DNA of 29,604 nucleotides from Smittium mucronatum. Its lineage: Eukaryota; Kickxellomycota; Harpellomycetes; Harpellales; Legeriomycetaceae. Positions within the stretch are counted from its first letter, which is position 1. Each line of letters opens with the position of its first letter. The notes below the pieces were generated by a model. It saw only the letters and a list, made by a program, of their open reading frames with translations. It was not told the DNA's origin and made no database searches. The position numbers and the translations under genes are program-made. Where the stretch lies: the NCBI GenBank assembly GCA_001953115.1, contig LSSL01000328.1:1-29604 (forward strand). Direction: 5' to 3'. Positions 15,460 to 24,419 of the stretch are shown here, piece by piece.

Positions 15460-15770
15460 TTTTATATTTATAAAATTCGTATGATGTCTGTATAACCACC
15501 CAGCGAAAAACCCACCCTTTCAGTGGCGTTTTTTAAAAAATATATACACCAAAACCTAATGATGGATTATTATCTTAAATAAATTCCCATAAATATATTT
15601 ATATTGGTTTTTGAGCACCCTAAAATACAACCGACGCTTCATTATGCGCTATAAATACTTCTTTTTAGCTTCCAGAAATGATTTGTCTGCATATTTTATA
15701 AACCAATATTCCCCATTTCCCACATGCATTAATGTAGAGCCTAATTATAACGTGGGTGCATCTGCTATAA
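15460..15770 (-). pseudogene. Ty3/gypsy RNase H remnant
   Basis: RNase H removes RNA from the RNA:DNA hybrid during reverse transcription. On the minus strand the block IADAPTL, then a stop, then LGSTLMHVGNGEYWFIKYAD and a following FLEAKKKYL match the family pattern of a catalytic Asp (DAS), G-G--L, an IAYASR-like strand and an AE--Y helix (about 15640-15765). Further on, RWVVIQTSYEFYKYK (about 15462-15505) matches the C-terminal RW---LQ-Y-F-I-Y block. Stops interrupt the sequence, so it is dead. An 83-codon plus-strand frame at 15611-15862 is antisense to it. Confidence 0.7.
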
Positions 15771-15899
15771 AATTATATTATTTTTCTTTATTTGAATATA
15801 TCATTCTTGGTGTTTTTTTCTTTCTTTTTCTTTCAAATTTTCAAAAAAAAAAATTTATTTAGCAGCCTATACAAAATATATATCAAACCCAGTCAATAC

Positions 15900-16560
15900 T
15901 AATAGAGTTCTTGAGATAGCTGCATAATTTTTGGATTTTTTGTAGCAATCTGTTAGCAGCAAGAAGTTTTTTTATTTCCCTAGGGGTTTTTTGGATCTGA
16001 AATTTATCCAAAACGCCGCTTTTTCCGTATAAGTTCCAATCCGATTTTTTAATAATGCACAAAATAAACATTTAATTTTGTTGTACCCTAATCTAAATTT
16101 TCCTGTGTGGAATTTATGTTCGTGATTTGAAATATCCTGAAAAAGATGATTAAATATTTAAAATTATTTTACCAAGTAAATATATAGATAATAACATCAC
16201 TATGACACTAATATGTGTTTCCACGATGAAGGTTGAAAAAAAGTCAAAATTTCTCTTTGAAAAACTACAAGAGGGGTTTTCAGCCCGGATTGAAGTACAT
16301 TAGGTTGATATAATCATAGTTCTGGGCCAATAATGAATGAATTTTTTCTCTCTTTTGTGGTGAGACTTATTTTTTACTAAATCTAGAAAAAACTTCAAGT
16401 GTTGAAATAGAGCTAGCTACTTCTAATACATACAAAAATCCGTCAATATATAGCTGTTGGTATGAATCTTTTTTTTGATTCGGTTCAATTTTTTATAGTA
16501 AATATTATATATTTTTTATTTTTATTTTGATTCACAATTATCATTGGATATAGGGTCTAC
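15900..16560 (-). pseudogene. Ty3/gypsy reverse transcriptase remnant
   Basis: Minus-strand motifs in order: YKKLNRI (about 16480-16500, the DYRKLN block); after a frameshift, SSISTLEVFSRF (about 16379-16413, the FSTLDL-SGF block, with the catalytic Asp replaced by Glu); YINLMYFNPG followed by LKTPLVVFQREI (about 16250-16310, the MPFGL--AP--FQR block); SDVIIY (about 16180-16215, the Y-DD motif with the first Asp lost); and TPREIKKLLAANRLL (about 15930-16000), which fits the thumb or connection region less securely. Two catalytic aspartates are altered and frames shift repeatedly, so the enzyme is inactive. Confidence 0.75.
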
Positions 16561-17089
16561 TATTTTGCGCTTTTTTTCCATTTCTCTAACCTTTTTTTAC
16601 TTTATTTTTTAAACCATCTTCCAATTTTTATGGATTTACTCTGAAAGATACAGTATCAGAAAATTTAATGATATATAGTGGTATATCGCTAGATCAAAAA
16701 TCACTAGTTTCTTTTGTAAAAATATGTTTAAAGTTTTATGTAAGTTTTTCTGATTTTTTTTTACTTTTTGTGAGTTCAATGCTTATAAGAACTTATTCTT
16801 CAGCGATTTTATAAAAGCTAAATATAATTATAATGCTATCATTGTTTTTTTTTTGACTAATCATATTTTTATACTGTGAATTTAAAATCAAGATTTTACT
16901 AGGTCATTTGATTTTTCAAAACTATTTCGGCCCGTAGGGAGTATATCTTTTCTACCATAATAGTATCAGATTTTTATCCGGACCTTTAATCACGTTTAAG
17001 TCTGTTAATTTAGAGAACGTATCAAAGTAGAATGTAATTTAAGAAATTTTGAAAATCTTATTCTCCCGAAATTGTCAATTTGTATAAAA

Positions 17090-17175
17090 ATAATTTTTTC
17101 AATTTCAATTTTCACACCAAGATTTTTGATAAAGTCTCTTGATATAGCATTCACTGCCGCCCCAAGGCCATATCC
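17090..17175 (-). pseudogene. Ty3/gypsy aspartic protease remnant
   Basis: The minus strand reads GLGAAVNAISRDFIKNLGVK, which matches the retropepsin flap-to-active-site pattern D-S/T-G-A followed by an N-IS--F---L helix. The catalytic Asp position now reads Gly or lies out of frame. It sits upstream of reverse transcriptase, as expected for gypsy pol. The region beyond it, to 17582, has no recognisable Gag. Confidence 0.6.
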
Positions 17176-17582
17176 AAACATTAAGCTTTTATTGTTTATT
17201 TTAAGTTAACCTGAAATGTATGCAGAGTTTCAACTACTAATATACCCTTTTAAAAACTGAATATTGTTTAGAGAGTTACTATCTGAGCAATATATCTGTT
17301 TCGGTAGGGTGCATTTTGAGAAATCATATTTTCTCTAGAAAAAAGTCTCAATTATTTTAGCTGTTTATTTGGGAGTTTTTTATAGGGAAAATTGCAAAAA
17401 TGGTCAAAGTTGCAAAACATTATTAAAAACAATCAAAACATATTAACGGGACTATAAAACCAACAAATGAAATGGATTTATACCTCTCTGCAGTAAAAGA
17501 TTTTTTCTTTTTGCCCAGTCATTTTTTAATCTCATTTATAAATTTTTTGATAGTAATTATGTTCACTCCTGTATTTTTATAA
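17176..17582. other. Unassigned AT-rich stretch between the gypsy protease and the long inverted repeat
   Basis: It should hold gypsy Gag-to-protease sequence if the element is contiguous. A minus-strand stretch around 17180-17330 reads like protein-coding sequence with stops, but has no diagnostic motif such as a CCHC knuckle. Confidence 0.4.
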
Positions 17583-18200
17583 GTTTTCCCTTCAAAATGA
17601 AAAAAGCTCAAAAAAAGGGGCTTGTATTTTAATTCCTATTAAAATCAAAAATTGGAGGTATTATATTAACCAGAATCTTTCAAATCCAGAAACAAAACTG
17701 GGTCCGCGAAAAATATACCGTTCAGCAATGAATCTTAATCAACGGCAAGCAATTTTCGAAACGATACAATAGTGCTTTATACTTAAATCTTTTTTCGAAG
17801 CTCATGGAAACGATTAAAGATTGTTTTTATTTTTATTTTTTTAATTGGGGGTTTTTATTACCTAAATTTTTTTATTGAATATTGACTAATAATTCAAAGT
17901 AAAGAAGCTAGACATTTCAATTTTTTCGGGTATAGAGATTCGATTTTAAAAAACACAAAAATAATAAGGAGATTGCATTTCGGATCGGAGTTTTGAAATC
18001 TTTACCAGGATTTAAGTATATACCAACGCAGGGTATATATATATATATATCTATTTTTTGATCTGGTAAGAACGAAATATTTTGCTTTAACTTATTTTTA
18101 AAAACTTTAAATCATAACAGCGTTAAACTTTAAATAAGCCAATAGGAATTTTTTTATAATACCAATAACAGGAATTTAGAAAATACAAGTATGAAATTTA
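17583..18200 (+). repeat. Long inverted repeat, left copy (candidate MULE TIR)
   Basis: Its reverse complement matches 28785-29390 along the whole length, about nine positions in ten by eye. Shared landmarks include gggtccgcgaaaaatatacc, caacggcaagcaattttcg, gaagctcatggaaacgat, aaggagattgcatttcgg, accaggatttaagtata and the end acaggaatttagaaaatac. It contains an AT dinucleotide run near 18040. No coding was recognised. It faces its partner across 10.6 kb that includes a minus-strand MULE transposase starting close to the partner copy, so it could be one TIR of that element. Two independent copies of a dispersed repeat is the alternative. Confidence 0.8.
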
Positions 18201-18612
18201 ACGCTATTAGTAGCTAGAAACCCAATTTTATTGTAAGCGCTATCAGTCCAGTCCAGCCCAGTCTATTTATTTTATTTTAAATTTTATCGTAATTTGAAAG
18301 TTTTGATCTGGACCTGAATCTGTCTAGTCATAAATCCAAAAATTTTATTAAGATAACTGTTATTATAATAATATCGCTTTGTAATTTTAGCTTCACCGAA
18401 GAAATTGACTCACTCAAAAGATAAATAAATTTTAAAATGATTGATTTAATTTTAGCTGATAGAAATCAGTCAATATGCTTTAGAATGTTTCAAATTGTAT
18501 CAAAATTATTTAAATCAACCAAAATTTGGCCAAATTTTATTATAATGGATCAAACTAGCCGAAAATGAGTCAAATAGTAGTTTCAGCTAATAAAAATACG
18601 CCAAATTTTAAT
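18201..18612. other. Non-coding spacer inside the nested complex
   Basis: Nothing recognisable except a short run of cagtc-like pentamers at 18243-18262. Confidence 0.5.
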
Positions 18613-18627
18613 AATAAAAGAACACGT
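18613..18627 (+). repeat. Target-site duplication, left copy
   Basis: aataaaagaacacgt here is identical to 19828-19842. The last T could also belong to the poly(T) of the insertion. It defines the limits of the young family R insertion. Confidence 0.85.
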
Positions 18628-18713
18628 TTTTTTTTTTTTTTGTATCACGGAATTTTATTGTAAGATAACGTCATTAAAAACTATACTAAAAAAATTTGAA
18701 AAAAAGAAAAAGA

Positions 18714-19129
18714 CGTATAGAAAAGACTATTATCTTAACTACAATTAGCTCCTCTGCCGGACTACCGGCTGCGTACCTACGGGAAAAGGGTTCAATCTAC
18801 CAACCACCAAATAATACCCTGGCATTGCTTCAAGTAGGCTGGATGACTGAGGTTACGTGCAGTCATGAATTAAGCTCTTTGTCAATGAAAAACAGTTCAT
18901 TGAAGCTATTGAGCTCCTAGTCAGAGCCTACTTCTAACAGGATTAATAAAATTAGGCTCCTACCCAAACGTGGGTTTGATCGACATGGCTTTCCTACAAA
19001 TAGCTGTTAGACGCTGAGATCCGTCTGACTGTCGAACGCTGGACTTGTGCACTAGACTATGTCTCAGCTGTGCTAAACGATCGGTTCCTCCTGTTTCGAG
19101 ATGGTCCTCCTCTGGAATCGCTGTCCTCC
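18714..19129 (-). repeat. First copy of the 416-bp block duplicated around the assembly gap
   Basis: Appears base-for-base identical to 19237-19652, in the same orientation and of equal length, ending exactly where the N run begins. Confidence 0.95.
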
Positions 19130-19236
19130 NNNNNNNNNNNNNNNNNNNNNNNNNNNNNNNNNNNNNNNNNNNNNNNNNNNNNNNNNNNNNNNNNNNNNNN
19201 NNNNNNNNNNNNNNNNNNNNNNNNNNNNNNNNNNNN
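19130..19236. other. Assembly gap of 107 N
   Basis: A run of undetermined bases. The sequence to its left ends and the sequence to its right begins inside the same element, with a complete 416-bp overlap between the flanks, so the gap is probably not real sequence. Confidence 0.99.
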
Positions 19237-19652
19237 CGTATAGAAAAGACTATTATCTTAACTACAATTAGCTCCTCTGCCGGACTACCGGCTGCGTACC
19301 TACGGGAAAAGGGTTCAATCTACCAACCACCAAATAATACCCTGGCATTGCTTCAAGTAGGCTGGATGACTGAGGTTACGTGCAGTCATGAATTAAGCTC
19401 TTTGTCAATGAAAAACAGTTCATTGAAGCTATTGAGCTCCTAGTCAGAGCCTACTTCTAACAGGATTAATAAAATTAGGCTCCTACCCAAACGTGGGTTT
19501 GATCGACATGGCTTTCCTACAAATAGCTGTTAGACGCTGAGATCCGTCTGACTGTCGAACGCTGGACTTGTGCACTAGACTATGTCTCAGCTGTGCTAAA
19601 CGATCGGTTCCTCCTGTTTCGAGATGGTCCTCCTCTGGAATCGCTGTCCTCC
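19237..19652 (-). repeat. Second copy of the 416-bp block duplicated around the assembly gap
   Basis: Same sequence as 18714-19129. Only this copy continues into the 5' part of the retroposon with the tandem repeat and the ribozyme. Confidence 0.95.
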
Positions 19653-19656
19653 GAAT

Positions 19657-19742
19657 CGCTGTGCGCTATCTCCACTACTCCCAACCAAGAATAGTGCAAC
19701 GCTGTGCGCTGTCTCCACTACTCCTAACCAAGAATAGTACAA
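19657..19742 (-). repeat. Two tandem 43-bp units behind the ribozyme
   Basis: 19657-19699 and 19700-19742 differ at only two positions, and a partial third unit (cgctgtgtg) starts at 19743. The old copy at 5.4 kb has one unit, so the doubling is probably a derived state. In the element's sense each unit includes ctattcttggttaggagta, placed directly after the 3' arm of ribozyme stem P2. Confidence 0.9.
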
Positions 19743-19748
19743 CGCTGT

Positions 19749-19827
19749 GTGAAATTTTAGTCTAGTGTACTTCGAAAAGTACACTATTAAGCCCCTAAAC
19801 CACGGCAAGGTATTTCACTCTTAGGGG
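19749..19827 (-). ncRNA. HDV-like self-cleaving ribozyme at the retroposon 5' end (predicted)
   Basis: Numbering the minus-strand RNA from the element's first base (19827 = 1), all helices of the HDV fold can be drawn. P1: 1-7 (CCCCUAA) with 30-36 (UUAGGGG). J1/2: 8-9. P2: 10-16 (GUGAAAU) with 73-79 (AUUUCAC). P3: 17-19 (ACC) with 27-29 (GGU), closing a 7-nt L3 (UUGCCGU). P4: 42-51 with 56-65, ten perfect pairs closed by a UUCG loop. J4/2: GACUAAA, with C68 (plus-strand 19760) followed by UAA, as at the catalytic cytosine of HDV ribozymes. P1.1 is weak: G22-C23 could pair with G36-C37 only if P1 shortens by one pair. Cleavage would fall exactly at the element's 5' end, as known for R2-type and related retroposons. 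Position 1 is C rather than the usual G. Confidence 0.8.
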
Positions 19828-19842
19828 AATAAAAGAACACGT
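19828..19842 (+). repeat. Target-site duplication, right copy
   Basis: Identical to 18613-18627. It directly abuts the first base of the element and of the ribozyme. Confidence 0.85.
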
Positions 19843-21055
19843 AAACATTATTCAAACCGATAAAAATGCATAAATATCATTATTTAAAATTAATTGGTTT
19901 TTCGAATAAAAAATTATGTAATAATAAAAATATTCCAATAAAACGTTTTTATATGTCGATAGATTTTCATTCTGTAGAAAAACATTTTCCCAACTATTGA
20001 GAAAAATATTAAGTTTTATAAGTTTCATAAATGGTGCCCATTATTCACAAAAAGAAGCTTTTTTATATTTTAAAAGTAGTGGAACTATATAAAACCCCAA
20101 TATTAATTTATTTTTTGTGAAATAATAATTCCAAATATTCCAACAGAACATGAAAATGGAATCCGAATCGACGGTTTATCGACAAGAAAAAGCCTAAATA
20201 CTAAATAATTAAAGCTTAATACAAATCTGGGATAAACGGTCAAATTTTTTCAACGGATATTTGCAGACAGACTTCAGGTGATCGTGTAAGGTAAGAATAT
20301 TCATAAAAAATATATAAATTATAATTAAATTTTCTATATTTAATAATTATAAACTTTCTTAAATTTCAATAATTAAATACCAATTTTCGTTTTTTTATGT
20401 TAGAAAGTACAATTGTACACAACGGGAGCCTGTCATATGACGATTGAACCTAAAGTTTTATCCGAATAAATCTATAAATAAAAACCTAAAAGCTCAATAC
20501 GATGATGGAAATCAGTATAAATATGCAATGAATTATTACTGCACAAATTACTTAACTTTATTTAAATTTTTAAGTATTGTTTAGGTAAAAATAAACAATA
20601 TTAAATTAAGTTTTACCTTAAAATATTTATGAACTGGTGTTTTTTTTACTTTTTTTGACCTTCCAACCCTTTTCACGTCTTAAAGAAGGGTTATATTCAC
20701 TATTACTGGATATTTTTTTTCATTTCTAGGAATGTGAATATGTGCATGCATTTCGTTATATACAAAAATTGCTCACATGAACAGTATATGTCGTCCCAGC
20801 TGAAAATTTTAGAGCATACGTAAAAAAAATGATTAATCTTCAAAATTATTAGCCATCGTGTCAAACCTTTACCAGTTTAGTTTTCCATAAGATAAACGTA
20901 TGATTACCTTTTATATAAGACCTATTTTTCTTTTTTCAATAAAAAAAAACATCAATTTCACAACTTTTACAAATAAATGAAAATAAATAGATGTGTATTT
21001 AGTTTTAATTATTTCATTTTACAATATTTTTGAAGTACCCGGCTTTTTTAATCGA
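19843..21055. other. AT-rich stretch with one intron-like segment
   Basis: No secure gene. On the plus strand a GT donor in good context (gtgtaag then gtaagaatattc, about 20289) and a pyrimidine-rich acceptor (ttttttatgttag, about 20402) bracket about 115 bp. The joined flanks read with a stop and give VQLYTTGACH-like residues, faintly like a zinc-finger end of a transposase. This is too weak to call a gene. A perfect 12-bp palindrome, gtacaattgtac, lies near 20408. Confidence 0.35.
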
Positions 21056-22230
21056 TTATATCCCTGAAAAAAAGTCACTGATATACTCAAAAAATTTAGT
21101 GTATTTATTTTCCTTCCACTTTGTATATCTATCTTTTAATTTTCTATTGAAACTTTCCAAAATTTTGTTTGTTGAAGGCGAAAATAAGTTGTATCCATTA
21201 TAACAGTTGTCATTTTTTTGTAAATAAAATTAATATATTTTCTTAATCACATTATTTAACTCGCTTAAATATTTCCATTTTTTGAAGAAAATATGCTTTG
21301 GTATTTGTTAAATTTCAATATTTAGCGAAATTCGGGGGATTTTTTTGATCCACTTGTACTTTATTTTTTAATAATGGATAATTTATTTTAGGCTTTTCGT
21401 CATATTTTTGGGTATACGAAACAAAAATGAATTCTTTTAGTTTTATATTGAAATTTTGCAACCAAATTTGAAATTTTCTGAGCATAATCTGCAATAATTT
21501 TTCCTATATTCCAGATTAATATAATTGTCTTAAGTTTAATTTCAAGGGCTCTCAGTATCCAGGAATAAGAATCTTCATTATTTCTGCTTACATCTCCTAT
21601 TGATATCTGATAGAAAGATTTTTTATTATCTGAAATCCCAGAGATTACAGCAGGGTATTTACCCTGAATCATAATAAATTTTGAATTAAGGTGCATATTC
21701 TCAGCATATGAAAGCATTTTGACTGAGCCTTCTGGGGTAATCAAACCCCTTAGATCATGCACATCGGATAAATAAGATTCCAATTAAGTTTCTTTAGAAA
21801 AAATTTTCAATTTTAAAAACTCACACATATTAGTGAAATCATCCAGAATTGTTTTGTTGATTTTTCCCCTCCTATTTTGACTCATTTTTGATGACTTTAT
21901 ATATTTTATCAATTCCAACTACCATTCCAGTCTTACTTAAAATGCTTTAAAAATTACCAGACTTATGTCCAATATTTTTAACTTTCAGAATTTTTCATTT
22001 TATATCTTTATTTTCCGTTATGATACATTAATCTGAATGTGAACCATTCAAATGTTAGGTTTTATCCATCATAAATTCCACACAGTTTTATCATCGCAGG
22101 ACATTTAAATTTGTTAAAATTTTTGCTGTAGAATAATGAAGACTCTTAATTTTTAAGTTTTTTGAATATCGTTTCTTCCAAAATTATAAGTATTCCGAAT
22201 ACTCCAAACAATCTTAATCAGCAAATTATT
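21056..22230 (-). pseudogene. Mutator-like (MULE) transposase remnant, lineage 1
   Basis: MULE transposases cut and paste DNA with a DDE active site. The longest open piece is 21400-21783 on the minus strand. It includes KYPAVISGISDNKKSFYQIS, SRNNEDSYSWILRALE and ADYAQKISNLV, matching the family order of a core strand (YP-L--G--D----F), an E--E-Y-W----L helix and the second-Asp region. Downstream, 21056-21208 gives PSTNKILESFNRKLKD, the conserved STN--LES-NR block, then a stop. Upstream, about 21990-22125, KFKCPAMIKL and a later YHNG resemble an N-terminal FLYWCH-type zinc finger. Several stops and frameshifts separate the pieces. It differs in sequence from the other MULE in this window, so it is a separate lineage, possibly inserted within it. 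Confidence 0.65.
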
Positions 22231-23269
22231 TTAATAATAGGGGGGTTTTAAGTGAATCCATTGTTTCAAATTTAAATTTCAAATTCTTTTATTGATTTTT
22301 TTAAAAAAGAGTATAAAGTTTATAAAAACTTTTTCTAGCTAAAAGGTATTATTATTTTTGTGGTATTAATTTTAGTACATTATAAAAATAAATCTGGTGA
22401 ATTTTTCAAGAGGGATATTGAAAATGAATAATTTTAAGGTTTGTACTCATTGGTTGTATATGTATTAAGTTTTTATCTAAACAATCACCTATGTCTTCAA
22501 TTTTGTCGAACTGACAGATTTTTATTGGGAAATACCACAACTCGACTAATTTATTGAAAATCGATGCAATTAAACACGATTTTATTGATATTTAATTTTT
22601 TGGACTGATTTTTGCACAGTTTGATACAGTTTCCCACAAATCAACCTATAAATACATTTTAACCCCACTTTAATCAATCTGGACATTTTTCAGACTTAAA
22701 AATAGCCAATAAAACTTTACCTTAACTTTATGTTAATATAATTAATTATCACTGTATTAATTTTTAATTCAGAAAACAATTATTTTTGGATATGATATAA
22801 TTAAACCAGCAAAAAAAAAATTTTTTTTGGGTTATTAGAAATATATAGAAATTTTATGAAACTTAGATTTTTTTTTTGATGTTCTTCTGAAGTTCCCAGA
22901 GTTTCTGGAACTCCAAAATTTTAATATATATTTATATCTATACTCTCTAAAACTGAGATATCTTTTGTTTTTTGGTTTCCCCGGAAGTTTTTAAATTAAA
23001 GGATTTAATTTGATATTGTCATTTAAAATTAAACTAGAACAATCGGGATAAAATTAGTCCATATTCTAATAGAAATGTTTCCTTTTGTTATGAAGCATCC
23101 AATTAATCCTCATGCTTTAGTTTTAATAATGTGGCTACCTTGCAGAAATATAAAAAAAGGATTTTATGATCCTGAATATAAATACAGCTTATTATTTTTT
23201 TTCCAAAAAATCTACTACCAAATAACACCCTTTATTTCTTTCTAATCTAATTAAAAAATTTACAGATCA
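22231..23269. other. AT-rich stretch between the two MULE remnants
   Basis: No gene or repeat recognised. It could be the 3' flank of the second MULE gene, whose reading stops near 23270. Confidence 0.45.
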
Positions 23270-24189
23270 CCTTAATATTCTATTAAAGCCAAGTTTAATA
23301 TTTTTCTGTAAAATTTTTTTCGACTTAATTGAACTTTTTGACTCACTGCTGTCGATTTCTGTATATTTTCGAACATTTTTTCTCCCATTTTTGCTATTGG
23401 ATTCTTGATATAATCAAATTATGATAGTTTCCTTTAATTAATAATCCAACTATTGATAGATTCTGACGCATTGGATGATAATATCCCGTACTTAGAGACT
23501 GGAAAATGTTATGAAGCCCATTTCTCAAATTCTATGCCCCTCAGATAATTATATATATCTTCATTTTGAATGTTTATATATTCAATTTTTTCAAGGAATG
23601 ATATTTTTTTCTAGATCTATAGCAGCAAACCAAATTTCACTGTTGAACTTTTTACTAAAATTTTCCAATTATATCGCGCCATATATGAAAAAGAAATCTT
23701 GAATGGCTCGAAAGTGAAAGTTTATTGGTTACTGTAAATTATATTCCTTTTAAACCGTCAACGATTATAACCAATTCACAGTTTTTCAATATGAATTCAT
23801 TATTATTATCAAAAAAAATTTCAAAATTTGTCCAATACTCGGTATCTTCTGATTTGATTATTTCAAAACCCAATGTAAATATATTATTGGATTTTGGGAT
23901 CAAAAAATCTATAATAATTACAGCCAAATATTAATATATAAACGGAAAGCATCTAAAGACACCGACAGTGTCGATTTTTTTGCGTATATGACGCGTGAGT
24001 ATGTAAACATACTGCAGCTTAAAAGTATATTTCCCCTACTACTGAAATTGAAAAAATTCCCCGGGTTGAATTATGTTATTTTTTATAAAATATTTTTTAT
24101 TTTACACATTTTTTCTTCTGTTAAAGTATCGATTCGTTTTTAATTTTGTCTATCCCGAGATAAGCCAAAGAATATAAAGTTTCAAAATT
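23270..24189 (-). pseudogene. MULE transposase, lineage 2: catalytic core and C-terminal part
   Basis: Read on the minus strand from 24189 downwards: NPGNFF (about 24060); LSVSLDAFRL (about 23942-23969), the first catalytic Asp block (VDA/VDG--L); then at 23739-23927 FTLGFEIIKSEDTEYWTNF and LVIIVDGLKGI, which match the P-AFAIVE-E----W-WF helix and the second Asp block (SD--KG); FSFRAIQDFFFIYGAI and IWFAAIDLE (about 23600-23720), the usual H-FC----N and W-AA region; and NASESINSWI (about 23441-23472), the TSN--ESIN-W hallmark, followed by a basic helical tail. Frameshifts and stops occur between blocks, so the gene is dead. The gene is cut at 24189 by the DIRS element; its N-terminal part lies on the far side of that insertion. 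Confidence 0.75.
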
Positions 24190-24342
24190 ATTATACTTCT
24201 GAGTGGAGACATATTAAGTGTTACCATTTTATTGGATAATACTAAACAAAAATTACAAGCCAATATAATCTAGTAAATAAAATGTACTAAATTTTTTATA
24301 ATTAATATGGTTTAAAGTGCGTGTATGTGACATCCTTATCAT
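24190..24342 (+). repeat. DIRS left inverted terminal repeat
   Basis: The reverse complement aligns with 28207-28352, sharing gataaggat, the cattttatttactagat-type block, tattggctt and tagtattatccaataa. The outermost 30 bases (24190-24219) are also complementary to 28071-28102. Confidence 0.9.
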
Positions 24343-24419
24343 TTTTTCTCTCGCAAAGGTGCTCTACCGGTTTGAAAAAGGATTTTCCCATTAAACCTTT
24401 TAAAATTAAAAGATAAATC

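Larger units (their letters stand above)
14184..17175 (-). mobile_element. Decayed Ty3/gypsy LTR retrotransposon, pol region
   Basis: Reading the minus strand from high to low coordinates gives protease, reverse transcriptase, RNase H, integrase core and integrase C-terminal remnants in the order specific to Ty3/gypsy (integrase last). Each block was recognised from short conserved motifs in shifting frames, so many frameshifts and stops have accumulated and no frame is intact. Gag was not recognised; the region upstream (17176-17582) is unassigned. A G-rich tract at 14184-14190 could be the polypurine primer site. It does not overlap the nested complex starting at 17583. Confidence 0.8.
18628..19827 (-). 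mobile_element. Young family R retroposon (copies B/C around a gap), with both ends present
   Basis: The element lies on the minus strand: its 5' end is at 19827 and its poly(A) tail appears as a T-run at 18628-18640. A 15-bp target duplication brackets it, which is the mark of target-primed reverse transcription. If the duplicated block around the N gap is an artefact, the true length is about 677 bp. The 5' end carries an HDV-like ribozyme fold, followed by a 43-bp tandem repeat and a GC-richer body. No protein domain is recognised in either orientation, so it needs a partner LINE for mobility. A poly(A)-tailed SINE or an internally deleted LINE derivative are both possible. Confidence 0.85.

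Noticed and set aside
15611..15862. 83-codon plus-strand frame
   Set aside because: Antisense to the gypsy RNase H remnant, which explains the sequence better.
18721..18810. tRNA-like promoter (A/B-box-like ttagctcctctgccgg and gggttcaatctacc) in family R
   Set aside because: It lies on the strand opposite to the poly(A) tail, spacing is too long for a tRNA, and no cloverleaf can be drawn.
18696..19443. Plus-strand frames in the family R copies, one running through the N gap
   Set aside because: They are antisense to the retroposon, are not conserved in the old copies, and one is created by the assembly artefact.
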